Notes: generated from the letters alone by a model not told the origin. Counted from the first letter of the stretch, positions 17,146-26,309 are shown. The stretch is DNA of 64,000 nucleotides from Planctomycetes bacterium B3_Pla (GCA_005223045.1 NJBM01000003.1:186001-250000); one strand, 5' to 3'. Translations and numbers: made by a program.

Positions 17146-19908
17146 ATGAAAAAAAGTGCGGCATTTGCTGTGACAGTATTCTTGTTGTCGGTTGTTCCTT
17201 CAGAACGTGCTTTACCCAATGAGGCAATCTGGATCGAAGGAGAGGATTACACTACCTCCACTTTCGTAGAGACACAGGGCGCCGGCACGTGGTATCACAA
17301 CGACAATTTATCAAAGCACCTTCTCTCGCCGGGCAAGCCCGGCGTCTCCGACGGTGATTGGCATTCGCACTACACAAGCAACGATTACCACGACTCCGGC
17401 ACGGCAACATATACGCTTACCGTCGCTGAAGGCGGAAGCTACTCGTGGTGGATTCGACTCAACCCGTTTCGCAATCGCACCGGCGGGGCCGATTACAGCT
17501 ACAGCATCGACAACGGGCCCTGGCAAGCTATCGACCTGTCTTACGTTACGAGCCGGCTCGACCTGGTCGATCCCGGCATAGACATACGCTTCATCGCATG
17601 GACCTTCGGCGACGTTTTCGATTTGGCGGCAGGCCCCCACACGCTCAAGGTGCGCATCTCAGACAGAGACGGGGCCGACAAGGACGGACGCGGCGGCATT
17701 GATGTCATGGCTTTTACCAACTTTCCATGGGCGCCAACCGGAGTTGTTAGGCCCGACCCAAATCCGCCGGCGCCCAGGCCGGATGACTGGTTCATGCTCA
17801 TGGCCGGTCCGGATCAACATTCACCAGATTCCATAATTGACATGAGCCGCCTGATCGAAAAGCCTGCCGGAACGCGCGGTTTCCTGAAGCGTCAGGGCAA
17901 AGATTTTGTTTTCGAGGACGGCCCTCCCGTCAAATTCTGGGGCGTTGATGCAGGGATGTCTGAGACGATCCAGTCGCAGCATCGACAGGCGCGATTCTAT
18001 GCCAAGCACGGCATCAACATGGTGCGCCAGCACCCCGTGCAAAGCGTGCTCGGCCTCTTGAAGTCCGGCGGTCGCACCCCTCAATTCGATCCCGCCAGAT
18101 TGGACAGGTGGGACCGGTGGTTCTCTATCCTCAAGGACAAAGGCATCTACATGACCTGGTCGTTGTTCTACCCCCACGTCATCACTGAACACGACAGCTA
18201 TCCGGCGGACCTCTACAACGAACTGCCGAACCGAGGCGCCGGGAAAAGCACTTCGGGCGTGGTCACTATGATGCGAGAGTTACAGAACGCCGAGTGGCAA
18301 TGGGAGCAAACGCTTCTTGAACATGTCAATCCGTACACAGAGCTGGCCTACAAGGACGACCCGGCGCTGGCGATAGTTGAAGTACACAACGAAGACAGTA
18401 TCTTCTGGCACGCCCCGCTCAACGACCTTGCCAGCTACAACAACGGCAAGCTCGACCGACATGCGGCGATTCTCGGTACTATGTGGATGAACTGGCTGAA
18501 GAACCGCTACGACAATGACACGAACCTCAAATCAGCATGGGGCAGCGGCATGAAGTCCGGCGACTCGGTCGGTAATCCGTCCATGAAAATGTACGCCGCC
18601 TGGGAGATGCAAGGCGACGGCCCCCGGTCAAACAAGAACACCGAAAAGAAGCGAATGGGCGACTTCATTCGTTTCCTGGCTGAACTCCAGCGGGATTACT
18701 ATGAGCGCCGCGAGCAACGGCTGCGCGAGTTAGGTTACAAGGCAGTAACGGTAACCACCGCATGGAAAGCAGGCGGCCCGGCGGCGTCGGCGGCCAATCT
18801 CTGGACAGACGATGTAATGGATGCAATTGACCGCCACAATTACTTCGGCGGTGGCGCAGGCGGTCATAACATCACAACCGGCCCGGTCAGCAACGACACG
18901 CATCTAAGCAAAGCCGGCAGGGGAATCCTCTCCAGCGGTTTCTGGCAGGTCGAGGACAAACCTTTTGTCATGACCGAATGGACCCAGAAACCGCCGAACC
19001 AGTGGAAGGCGGAAATCGCCCCGCTGTTTGCGTTCTACGGCATGGGGCTCCAGGGCTGGGACGCATCCTACCACTTCGCCGCCTCCCGCTCGTACATGGG
19101 CAACGGCTGGCCCAGCATGAGGTCTTATGTCACCTGCACGCCGCACTACCTCGGCCAGTTCCCGGCTCTTGCATTCGCTATCTATAACAACCATTTCGTC
19201 GAAGGCGATATTACCTCGGCACGCCGGCCGGCAGCCAGCGACATTTTTGCCGGTATCGACAAACTGGGACAGAAACACGGTCTGGTCGGCTACGACCAGA
19301 ATGAGTTGCTGGCCCACGGCGATACGCCTGTGGAGGCGCTGGCCATAGGGCGCGTGACGCTGAAAGTCGAAGACGGTCAGGAGCCCTCGTATCTCGGCAA
19401 CTTGTCCGACTATTGGGACCGGCGAGCCAAGGTTATTCGGAGCAACACAGGCCAGCTCACCTGGGATTACGGCGGCAAAGTCGTCACCGTTCATTCTGAC
19501 AAGACTCAGGGGATCATCGGCTTTGCCGGCGGCGGCAAGTTCGATCTGCCCGGTGTGACAGTCGAGGTTGGCGCGACTCCGTTTGTCAGTTTGCTCTTTA
19601 CCCCGCTCGATAATCGGGCTTTGATCGAGTCCGGGCATGTTCTAATCACGGCTCTGGCACAGGATAAGCAGCACGGCACCGTTTACTCAGGTGACGGGAT
19701 GGAATTGATTGAGACCGGCGGGCCACCTTTATTCATCGAGCCCGTGCAGGCCACACTCACATTCAAAGGGGCTCCGCTGACTTCAGTGAAAGTAGTCGAT
19801 GTCTATGGTGTGCCAACAGCGCAACAAGTTGAACACAACGGCAATACGTTTTCAATTAACGGCCGATACGCAACGTACTATTATCAGGTCAAGCGCGCGG
19901 GTGAATAA
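17146..19908 (+). CDS. large secreted glycoside hydrolase-like protein with N-terminal carbohydrate-binding-like domain
   Basis: A 920-residue protein with a signal peptide (about residues 1-24). Residues about 25-200 form a beta-rich module starting WIEGEDY and containing GGSYSWWIRLNPF, which resembles a carbohydrate-binding domain. The catalytic-like region follows: FKLRQGKDFVFEDG is not seen, but FLKRQGKDFVFEDG and GINMVRQHPVQ are. AIVEVHNED places a candidate acid/base Glu at about 416, and FVMTEW a candidate nucleophile Glu at about 611. That is the clan GH-A arrangement of two glutamates on strands 4 and 7. No exact GH family is assigned. Start: ATG at 17146 (GTG at 17143 is equally possible), with AAGGG 10 bases upstream. 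Confidence 0.7.
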   Translation: MKKSAAFAVTVFLLSVVPSERALPNEAIWIEGEDYTTSTFVETQGAGTWYHNDNLSKHLLSPGKPGVSDGDWHSHYTSNDYHDSGTATYTLTVAEGGSYSWWIRLNPFRNRTGGADYSYSIDNGPWQAIDLSYVTSRLDLVDPGIDIRFIAWTFGDVFDLAAGPHTLKVRISDRDGADKDGRGGIDVMAFTNFPWAPTGVVRPDPNPPAPRPDDWFMLMAGPDQHSPDSIIDMSRLIEKPAGTRGFLKRQGKDFVFEDGPPVKFWGVDAGMSETIQSQHRQARFYAKHGINMVRQHPVQSVLGLLKSGGRTPQFDPARLDRWDRWFSILKDKGIYMTWSLFYPHVITEHDSYPADLYNELPNRGAGKSTSGVVTMMRELQNAEWQWEQTLLEHVNPYTELAYKDDPALAIVEVHNEDSIFWHAPLNDLASYNNGKLDRHAAILGTMWMNWLKNRYDNDTNLKSAWGSGMKSGDSVGNPSMKMYAAWEMQGDGPRSNKNTEKKRMGDFIRFLAELQRDYYERREQRLRELGYKAVTVTTAWKAGGPAASAANLWTDDVMDAIDRHNYFGGGAGGHNITTGPVSNDTHLSKAGRGILSSGFWQVEDKPFVMTEWTQKPPNQWKAEIAPLFAFYGMGLQGWDASYHFAASRSYMGNGWPSMRSYVTCTPHYLGQFPALAFAIYNNHFVEGDITSARRPAASDIFAGIDKLGQKHGLVGYDQNELLAHGDTPVEALAIGRVTLKVEDGQEPSYLGNLSDYWDRRAKVIRSNTGQLTWDYGGKVVTVHSDKTQGIIGFAGGGKFDLPGVTVEVGATPFVSLLFTPLDNRALIESGHVLITALAQDKQHGTVYSGDGMELIETGGPPLFIEPVQATLTFKGAPLTSVKVVDVYGVPTAQQVEHNGNTFSINGRYATYYYQVKRAGE

Positions 19909-19935
19909 AGTGCGTTCGTTAGGTCGGGAACGTAA

Positions 19936-20943
19936 TTAAGCGGCTTTCTCTTTTGATTTCCTCCTGCGCTCTGAAAACACAGCGAGCAGGATGCCCAGTT
20001 CAAACAGAATGTACAGGGGGATTCCAAGAGTGACCTGAGAAATCACGTCTGGTGGAGTGGCCATCGCGGCTACGACGAATATGCCGAGCAGAACAAACTT
20101 CCTTGATTTGCGCAGGGCCGGGATTGAGACCAGACCTGTTCTATTAAGAAAGAAGATAGCGATCGGGGTTTGAAATGCCACGCCGAAAATCAGCATGAGC
20201 ATCGTGATGAATGAAATGTAGTCGGCAAAAGTAAAATTGGACCGGGCATCAAGCACGCCTTCATTGAACTTCACAAGGAACTTAAGCGTTAACGGCGCTA
20301 CAATCAAAATGAAAAACAAGGCGCCGGTGACGAACAACGCCGCGGAAAAGGGTACTGCCGTGTGAACGTATTTTCTCTCATGTACGTAAAGTCCTGCGGC
20401 GACGAACATCCATATCTGGTAGAAGACCCAGGGAGACGACAGGATCAGGCCGGCCATTAATGCGATTTTGATATAACTGATGATGCCATCAGCCGGGCGA
20501 AGTATTTGAAGGCGACGTGCAGGAGATATCCGGCTTGTCGATGGGCTGATGGAAGTGTAATTAGGATCGTTACTTAATGCGACAAGGATTTCCGTACAAA
20601 ACTTGTATACGAATTCTTCGGTTTCCTGTCCAACGTTTGGAGTGTTTGGGTCATCCGCTAATTTCTGACGTGTATTGTTAAAAAGGTCTTCTATGAACTT
20701 TATTGTTTTCTCTTTTTCTTCTGTTTCGGACTTGGCCTCAGATGTCAGAAATACTTTGTAATATGGCTTTTCGATGAACTTGATAATCCACGTGCCGAAA
20801 GACAGGGAAATTCCTGCCCCGATGAGCAGACCGGCAATCGCAAGAATCAAGCGCCCGCGCAACTCTTCTATGTGGTCGCCCAGGCTCATGGTGGTGTCAA
20901 GAGGTTCTTGCAGCTTTTTTTTCTTCTTTTTGTCTTTGCCCAT
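19936..20943 (-). CDS. tatC: Sec-independent protein translocase TatC with enlarged first periplasmic loop
   Basis: A 335-residue protein; TatC is typically about 250. The N-terminal cytosolic MSLGDHIEELRGRL motif (residues about 19-32) and the Tat-family segment FSAALFVTGALFFI identify it, with six predicted helices. The extra length lies between helices 1 and 2 (about residues 65-155), a charged and Asn/Thr-rich stretch. TatC is the receptor of the twin-arginine export system in the inner membrane. It lies 45 bp downstream of tatA. The Lys-rich N-terminus (KDKKKKKK) is encoded by an A-rich tract. Confidence 0.93.
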   Translation of the reverse strand: MGKDKKKKKKLQEPLDTTMSLGDHIEELRGRLILAIAGLLIGAGISLSFGTWIIKFIEKPYYKVFLTSEAKSETEEKEKTIKFIEDLFNNTRQKLADDPNTPNVGQETEEFVYKFCTEILVALSNDPNYTSISPSTSRISPARRLQILRPADGIISYIKIALMAGLILSSPWVFYQIWMFVAAGLYVHERKYVHTAVPFSAALFVTGALFFILIVAPLTLKFLVKFNEGVLDARSNFTFADYISFITMLMLIFGVAFQTPIAIFFLNRTGLVSIPALRKSRKFVLLGIFVVAAMATPPDVISQVTLGIPLYILFELGILLAVFSERRRKSKEKAA

Positions 20944-20988
20944 TTTGCAGACGAGGCGAGTTCGCGACGGTTGGGGCCTGAAGGCAGG

Positions 20989-21261
20989 TTAGCTCATGAT
21001 ATCGTCGGGCTCGTCGAGACCGGCAGCGCCCTTGGCCTCTTTGGTCACCTCATCGCCGATTTTCCTGACGTCATTCACGAGCTCGTCCTTAGTTTCTTCC
21101 ACTTCATGAACTCCCTTCTTGAACTCGGTCAAGCTCTTGCCAAGACCGCGGGCAATCTCGGGTAGCCGTCTGCCGAACAGAAGCACCGCTATAACGAGGA
21201 TTATTATAAGCTCAACGGGTCCAGGCGTCCAAAACCCCAGAAATTGCACGTACTCAGTCAT
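20989..21261 (-). CDS. tatA: Sec-independent protein translocase subunit TatA/TatB-like
   Basis: A 90-residue protein: one N-terminal transmembrane helix ([20 protein letters not shown]) with the family's FG motif and the following [12 protein letters not shown] amphipathic helix, then an acidic tail. TatA-type subunits oligomerise to form the twin-arginine translocation pore with TatC. Length and GLGKS favour TatA over TatB, but planctomycete naming is not always clear. Start: ATG at 21261, with GGAG seven bases upstream. A strong promoter lies just upstream (21291-21319), so tatA-tatC is probably a two-gene operon. Confidence 0.92.
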   Translation of the reverse strand: MTEYVQFLGFWTPGPVELIIILVIAVLLFGRRLPEIARGLGKSLTEFKKGVHEVEETKDELVNDVRKIGDEVTKEAKGAAGLDEPDDIMS

Positions 21262-21290
21262 TTTAGTCTCCTTATTTCTTGGTCGCGGCA

Positions 21291-21319
21291 GTATAACGCG
21301 ACATAAACAGCTTTGTCAA
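21291..21319 (-). promoter_or_regulatory. sigma70-type promoter of tatA-tatC, -10 inside a perfect inverted repeat
   Basis: Reading leftward: TTGACA (21319-21314), a 17-bp spacer and TTATAC (21296-21291). The -10 lies in the nine-base loop between GTCGCG (21282-21287) and CGCGAC (21297-21302). The expected transcript starts about 23 nt before the tatA ATG. The inverted repeat could be an operator. Confidence 0.7.
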
Positions 21320-21343
21320 CGATTCTATTTGCCAAATACTAAA

Positions 21344-21373
21344 TTGACACAAATATCAAACAGCAAGTATAAT
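21344..21373 (+). promoter_or_regulatory. strong sigma70-type promoter for the DUF4832-like gene
   Basis: TTGACA (21344-21349), an 18-bp spacer and TATAAT (21368-21373), both exact consensus hexamers, 48 bp before the ATG at 21421. Confidence 0.7.
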
Positions 21374-21420
21374 TCATCGGAGTTTCAGGGTCAAGTGAAT
21401 TACTTTAACCGGAGCCGGCC

Positions 21421-22833
21421 ATGAAAATTTCACTCTCAATCTCAGGTATTTCAACTGTAATGACGCTAATAGCCGCATTCTGCGCCCCGGTTCTTGCGCA
21501 AGAGACTGTCGTCGTCAGACCCAGGGAAATCGACGACGTCCTGATGAATCCCGGCATCGGTTTTATGACCTTTCAGAGATTCAACGGCGACGACTTGAAT
21601 GCAGGCAAAGGCTGGACCGAGGGCAAACCAATCGTCTATCAGGAATTTGACGGCGATTTGCAGAACAAAGATCATCCCATGACGACGATAGCTTATTTCC
21701 GAGTCTATTGGAAGTTCATCGAGCCGGAGATGGGCAAATATCGATGGGATTTGATAGACCATGCCCTCAAGACGGCACGCCGGCGGGGCCAGACTCTGAT
21801 GCTGCGCATAGCGCCATACGGGACGGGAAAGGAGAACGACGTCCCCGGCTGGTATCGCAACCTGGTCGGCGAGAAGAAAGACTGGCCGGTGGAGAAATGG
21901 CAGGTTGACCCTGAGGACCCGCGATACGTCAAGCATTTCGGCAAAATGATACGAGCTCTCGGAAAACGCTATGACGGACATGCCGATCTCGAAAGCGTGG
22001 ACGTTTCGATTGTCGGAGCGTGGGGCGAAGGCGCCGGCTCCAACCGTTTGACGGACAAAACAAGAGAATCGCTCATCGACGCCTATATCGATTCCTTCAA
22101 GCAAACGCATCTTGTAACACTCCTGACCGATGAAAAAACAAACGGCTACGCCCTTTCCCGAACGGATGTCGGCTGGAGGATCGATTGCCTGGGGGACATG
22201 GGAGGATTCAACCCCAGGTGGTCGCACATGAACGATTATTATCCCCAGGCGATCATTAACTTCGGCGTCCGGGATGCCTGGAAGAAGGCCCCGGTGACAT
22301 TGGAGGTATGCTGGGTGATGCAGCACTGGAAAGACCAGGGCTGGGACGTCGATCATATAATCGACGAGTCGCTCAAATGGCACATTTCCTCTTTCAATGC
22401 CAAATCCTCGCCGGTCCCGAAGGAATGGCAGCCCTCGGTAAACAGGTGGCTCAAGAAAATGGGCTACAGATTCGTGCTTCGCAAGTTCACGTACCCCGCC
22501 GCGGCCAAGGCGGGCGACAAACTGTCTTTCACTTCCTGGTGGGACAACAAAGGTGTTGCCCCGTGCTACAAGGAATTCTACCTTGCTCTGCGCCTAAAGA
22601 ACGAGCAAACAACCGAAATTTTAGCCGCCAACGCCGACATCAGGACCTGGCTTCCCGGCGACAACCTTTATGACGATGCCGTCTTGATTCCGGATAATAT
22701 ACCTGCGGGCGAGTACGACCTGCAAATCGCAATTCTCGATCCGCTTTCCAACGAACCCAAAGTCAAGCTCGCCATCTCCAGCCGCCGGCCCGACGGCTGG
22801 TACTCCCTCGGAAAGATTAAGATCGCAGATTAA
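21421..22833 (+). CDS. secreted DUF4832-like / glycosidase-fold protein
   Basis: A 470-residue exported protein with a signal peptide ending near APVLAQ (residues 1-27). It begins with the MNPGIGFMTFQRF motif near residue 41 and contains a TIM-barrel-like stretch (FRVYWKFIEPEMGKYRWDLI near 94-113, QTLMLRIAPYG, VSIVGAWGEGAGS near 195-208), then a beta-rich C-terminal domain (GDKLSFTSWWDNKG near 362, IPAGEYDLQIAI). This matches DUF4832 proteins, presumed glycosidases of the GH-A type. The substrate is unknown. It has its own near-consensus promoter and is divergent from tatA. Confidence 0.65.
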   Translation: MKISLSISGISTVMTLIAAFCAPVLAQETVVVRPREIDDVLMNPGIGFMTFQRFNGDDLNAGKGWTEGKPIVYQEFDGDLQNKDHPMTTIAYFRVYWKFIEPEMGKYRWDLIDHALKTARRRGQTLMLRIAPYGTGKENDVPGWYRNLVGEKKDWPVEKWQVDPEDPRYVKHFGKMIRALGKRYDGHADLESVDVSIVGAWGEGAGSNRLTDKTRESLIDAYIDSFKQTHLVTLLTDEKTNGYALSRTDVGWRIDCLGDMGGFNPRWSHMNDYYPQAIINFGVRDAWKKAPVTLEVCWVMQHWKDQGWDVDHIIDESLKWHISSFNAKSSPVPKEWQPSVNRWLKKMGYRFVLRKFTYPAAAKAGDKLSFTSWWDNKGVAPCYKEFYLALRLKNEQTTEILAANADIRTWLPGDNLYDDAVLIPDNIPAGEYDLQIAILDPLSNEPKVKLAISSRRPDGWYSLGKIKIAD

Positions 22834-22844
22834 CCAATCGCAGC

Positions 22845-22913
22845 CCCACCATGATTTGATCGGTGGGCCAATACCGTAAGGCATCCCCAAGGGAGACCCA
22901 CCCTACAAGTATA
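22845..22913. repeat. second GTAGGGTGGG-type dispersed element, degenerate
   Basis: The ends are CCCCACC (22845 on) and ACCCACCCTAC (to 22913), with CGGTGGG and GGGAGACCC in between, so the outer parts are inverted relative to each other as in the element at 8463-8530. An internal TACCGTAAGGCATCCCC is the reverse complement of a motif close to GGGACGCCTTACGGCGG, which occurs twice in the repeat field at 33050 and 33773. It lies between two convergent genes. Confidence 0.6.
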
Positions 22914-22948
22914 ATTTGCTGAGAACGCCCTATTCTGTCTCGGCATTA

Positions 22949-25735
22949 TCACTCTTTCCCCGTCGGTGCGAGGCGTTTCAACTCTTCGAACCAGTTCTCG
23001 ACGACGATCAGTTCGGTGACCGGGACTTCCTCTTCAGCCTTCTTGATCATGAGGAATCGTTTGCCGTCCGGGTGGATGTCGTAGTTTCGGCTGGAGGGTC
23101 TGGGCCTATACACATCTTCGAACAAGGATTGGGCCCGGCCGAGGCTGAAACCTCCCTCAGTTTCGACAGGGACCGCCACGAGCGAGGCGCCGTCACGGTA
23201 ATAGATGGACTTACCGTCTGGCGCCCACACGGGTTCCCCACCGCCCTCGGTCTCGGTGGACACCTGCCACTTGCCCTTCAAGCCGGGAAAGTCCCTGACA
23301 AATACATCGTCGCGACCCTCCTCGTCGGACGACACGTAAGCCAGCCACTTTCCATCCGGCGAGAGGGCCGCAAAGTGTTCGTTATCGTCGGATTCAAGCA
23401 AGGGCTCGACCTCGCCGCCGCGCTCCAGATGGATCGCCACAATATCCCAGCCTCTCGATGTCTCTTCTGAGCTAATTGCTTTGGCCAACAGCACCTTTCC
23501 ATCCGGGGTCCGAGCATAGAGCCACAAGAGCCTCCATCCGCTCGTGTTGACCGAAAGAACTTCCGCCTCACCGCTTCCATCAGCGGCCTTTCGTTTGAGT
23601 AGCCAACCACCGGAAACAGTGGATACAAAGACAATCTTACTGTTGTCCGGCGTCCAGATTTGGTTTGCAGAGTCGCCTTCGGAAGGAAAGGTCAGGCGGC
23701 GGATGGGGCTGGCACCACCCGTGTCGTATATCCAAATACCACCTTCAGCCTCCGCGGCAACCTGGGGACGGGCAGTGCCGCCGGACACACGAACGCGCAC
23801 GTACCGCATGGGACGTGCCCCCAGGGGTTTCTCGTTTCCCTCAAGATCCACCCAAACAAGCACGCGGTTCGGGTCTCGAGGCCCTTCGACCGGCGCGTAG
23901 ACCAGCGTTCCTTTAGGAGAGAAGGCGAAGATTGGCATCGTCTCATCCGCCGCCATCCGATCCTCAGTCACATTGGCCGCATCACCTGTGATTTGCAGTG
24001 TTTTTATATCAAAAGGAGCTGCCATGAGGCGGCCTTCTTGTATGTAGATCAGGTGGCCGGACGGCGCGTAGAAGCCTGCTGCTTGCTCCACCAGGCGCTT
24101 TGGCTGACGGCTCTTAAGGGACATGGCAAACATAATCGAGTCGTCAGAGCCGCGTCCACTCAACGCCGTGAAGAAGAGCGTTCCAGTTTCCCGATCAAGC
24201 CAGGTGGGGACATGTAAGACGTGACCAAGTGTGTTATCCAATGTCGTAAGGGGCTCTGACTCCTCGGTCCTCAGGTCGAATCGGGACAGGCCGTCCGTGC
24301 CGAGATTCTTCGTGCCGACAATAAGGGTATCGTTGTCTTCCCATATGTAAAGTGGTAGACGTGAAATGTTAGTAATTTCTTCCGGGTTGCCGCCGGCAAG
24401 GGGAATTCTCCAGATAGTGTCTTCGCCTATGAAGGCCAGCCACCGACCGTTCGGGGAGACCTGCGGCCAGGTTGCGTCTTGTGTACCTCGGATCCGTTGT
24501 GCCTGGTGACTACCCAACGGCCGGGCGACAAGCCACTTATCCCGGGCAGTTCCGGCAACGTAAATCAGTTGGCGTCCGTCAGGCGTGAAGGTCAGGTATG
24601 AGACCATATTCGAAGGGAGCCAGAAAGGATTCTCCGGGTCGAGCGTGATGGAATACCGCCCTACGGGCCTGGGCTCCGAGGGTTGTATCTGTCCTCTCGT
24701 GACCACGAGCATCGCAATTACGCCCACGACCAGGCCGGCAAACACGCACAACGCTGCTGCCTTCCACTGCGCACGCCGTGATGGGCGGACAGCCGGTACG
24801 CCAGTCGGCGGTACAATCGCCGGTAAGTTAAGCGTTTCGTGGATTTCAATACTTGCATCTCCAATGTCCCGAAGCCGCCGGCGCGGGTCTTTCACCAGGC
24901 AGCGACGCAGCAAAACGATGATGCTCGTCGCTGTGGACTGTGGCAGCGCGTGCCAGTCGGGCTCTGTTTGCAGAATGTTGGCCAGCGTATCGGAAATAGT
25001 CTCGCCTTTGAATGGGACCCTTCCGGTCAGAATCTCGTACAGCACGCAGCCGAACGACCAGATATCGCTGCGCTTGTCCGTCGCCTGGCCGCGGGCCTGT
25101 TCCGGGCTCATATAGGCCGGCGTGCCGATAATCCGCCCCGGTTCTGTGATAGTGCTCTGCTCGTCCGCCGCTTCACCGCCGACCGCCTTGGCCAGGCCGA
25201 AGTCCAGAACCTTGACCTTGCCTTCCGGCGTAATCTTGATATTGCCGGGCTTGAGGTCGCGGTGTATCACATCGTGCTCGTGGGCCGCCGCCACCGCCTC
25301 GGCTATCTGCTGAGCGATTGACAATGCCTCTTGCGGTTTGAGCCTTGCCCCGGCGATCCGCTCGGCTAATGTCTGGCCGGGGACGTATTCGAGAACAAGA
25401 TAGCCGACACCCTCGGCCTCGTGCAATTCTTCGTAGATCGTAGCGATGTTCGGGTGATTCAGAGAGGCCAGCAGTCGGGCCTCGCGCGAAAAACGCGACC
25501 GGGCCTTGCGATTGGCCATCACCTCAGCAGGCAGGCTCTTGATAGCAACATCGCGATTGAGCTTAGTGTCGTGAGCCAAATACACCACCCCCACAGCCCC
25601 CCGGCCTAATTCCCGCTCAATCCGGAACGGCCCTATCTGCCCACCCGGCCCTATCACTGAGCCGTCAAAAGACCGGGTCGGACCGACTCCGTCACTGCTG
25701 GGCCGCTTATTATTTTGCTCCTTAGCCTCGCTCAT
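22949..25735 (-). CDS. receptor-like Ser/Thr protein kinase with PD40 beta-propeller sensor
   Basis: A 928-residue protein. The kinase domain (about residues 30-300) has the glycine loop GRGAVGVVY, the AIK lysine, HRDLKPGNIK, DFGLAK and GTPAYMSPEQARG, all catalytic residues intact. A single transmembrane segment near residues 330-350 (CVFAGLVVGVIAMLVV) separates it from a C-terminal WD40/PD40-type propeller (SPNGRW, SPKGTL, TPDNSK, SPDGKW, APDGKS, HPDGKR), which should lie outside the cytosol. Such kinases are numerous in Planctomycetota and signal through phosphorylation of unknown targets. Start: ATG at 25735, after GGGGA; an in-frame ATG at 25741 and TTG at 25753 are alternatives. Confidence 0.9.
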   Translation of the reverse strand: MSEAKEQNNKRPSSDGVGPTRSFDGSVIGPGGQIGPFRIERELGRGAVGVVYLAHDTKLNRDVAIKSLPAEVMANRKARSRFSREARLLASLNHPNIATIYEELHEAEGVGYLVLEYVPGQTLAERIAGARLKPQEALSIAQQIAEAVAAAHEHDVIHRDLKPGNIKITPEGKVKVLDFGLAKAVGGEAADEQSTITEPGRIIGTPAYMSPEQARGQATDKRSDIWSFGCVLYEILTGRVPFKGETISDTLANILQTEPDWHALPQSTATSIIVLLRRCLVKDPRRRLRDIGDASIEIHETLNLPAIVPPTGVPAVRPSRRAQWKAAALCVFAGLVVGVIAMLVVTRGQIQPSEPRPVGRYSITLDPENPFWLPSNMVSYLTFTPDGRQLIYVAGTARDKWLVARPLGSHQAQRIRGTQDATWPQVSPNGRWLAFIGEDTIWRIPLAGGNPEEITNISRLPLYIWEDNDTLIVGTKNLGTDGLSRFDLRTEESEPLTTLDNTLGHVLHVPTWLDRETGTLFFTALSGRGSDDSIMFAMSLKSRQPKRLVEQAAGFYAPSGHLIYIQEGRLMAAPFDIKTLQITGDAANVTEDRMAADETMPIFAFSPKGTLVYAPVEGPRDPNRVLVWVDLEGNEKPLGARPMRYVRVRVSGGTARPQVAAEAEGGIWIYDTGGASPIRRLTFPSEGDSANQIWTPDNSKIVFVSTVSGGWLLKRKAADGSGEAEVLSVNTSGWRLLWLYARTPDGKVLLAKAISSEETSRGWDIVAIHLERGGEVEPLLESDDNEHFAALSPDGKWLAYVSSDEEGRDDVFVRDFPGLKGKWQVSTETEGGGEPVWAPDGKSIYYRDGASLVAVPVETEGGFSLGRAQSLFEDVYRPRPSSRNYDIHPDGKRFLMIKKAEEEVPVTELIVVENWFEELKRLAPTGKE

Positions 25736-25824
25736 CGGCATTCCCCACTTCAAATGTCCTTTCGCACAATCCCTGGAAATAACGACAGAAACAGCGAATC
25801 ATCAGACACAAACCGTGCGCCTGA

Positions 25825-25852
25825 TTAATATTAGACGCTCTGCTCCAAGCAA
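25825..25852 (-). promoter_or_regulatory. possible promoter of the kinase gene
   Basis: Reading leftward: TTGCTT (25852-25847), a 16-bp spacer and TATTAA (25830-25825), giving a leader of about 85 nt. Confidence 0.4.
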
Positions 25853-26100
25853 CCGCAACAAAAAACAGAAGAAATGGTATGATTCCGGGACAGAACGATC
25901 GTTGTGCAGTGCACAATCTAACAGGCCGCCGCACAAGCACCTGCCGGGCTGGCCCAGATCGGCTAGTTGCGGGTCGCGGTCGGCGCTGCCGATGTGCCGG
26001 ACGGCCGGTGCGGGCGAAAAAAAGATAGAAAATTTGGATGATTTAAATTGTATAAGTACTGTAGAGATATACACTTGTGTTTTTGAGAGAACGTTTTTCC
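25853..26100. other. intergenic region, no supported gene
   Basis: About 250 bp between the kinase promoter and the promoter of the 31-residue peptide gene. It includes a GC-rich stretch (25920-26020) with several short inverted repeats and then an AT-rich stretch. Open frames cover it, but none has a Shine-Dalgarno sequence or recognisable protein features. Confidence 0.4.
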
Positions 26101-26129
26101 TTGCTTTATGTGGCCGTTTCGGTTATTAT
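26101..26129 (+). promoter_or_regulatory. promoter of the 31-residue membrane peptide gene
   Basis: TTGCTT (26101-26106), a 17-bp spacer and TATTAT (26124-26129). The predicted start near 26136 leaves a leader of about 49 nt before the ATG at 26185. Confidence 0.6.
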
Positions 26130-26184
26130 ATGAACTATGGTAAAGAAGGCAACAACTTGGTTGTACGATTTCCAGGGGGGTCCG

Positions 26185-26280
26185 ATGAGCGACTTTTATT
26201 ACGAAAGATGGGTTCCATTCGTATTCAACAAAAAGCGGATCCTGATTCTGGCGATCGCCAGCTATATTGCTTTGTGTTAA
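26185..26280 (+). CDS. 31-residue single-helix membrane peptide
   Basis: ATG at 26185 to TAA at 26280. The peptide begins MSDFYYERWVPF, has a basic NKKR turn, and ends in a hydrophobic helix (ILILAIASYIALC). The start is preceded by a long purine-rich AGGGGGG sequence four to five bases upstream. It has its own promoter (26101-26129) and a terminator 30 bp after the stop, so it is a complete monocistronic unit of about 200 nt. The charge pattern suggests a single-pass helix with the N-terminus in the cytosol (inference). The family is not recognised. The transcript could also act as a regulatory RNA. Coding is supported by the Shine-Dalgarno sequence and the sensible peptide rather than by conservation, which could not be tested. 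Confidence 0.6.
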   Translation: MSDFYYERWVPFVFNKKRILILAIASYIALC

Positions 26281-26309
26281 TTTTGCATTAGGCATTTCAA
26301 GCAATTCCC

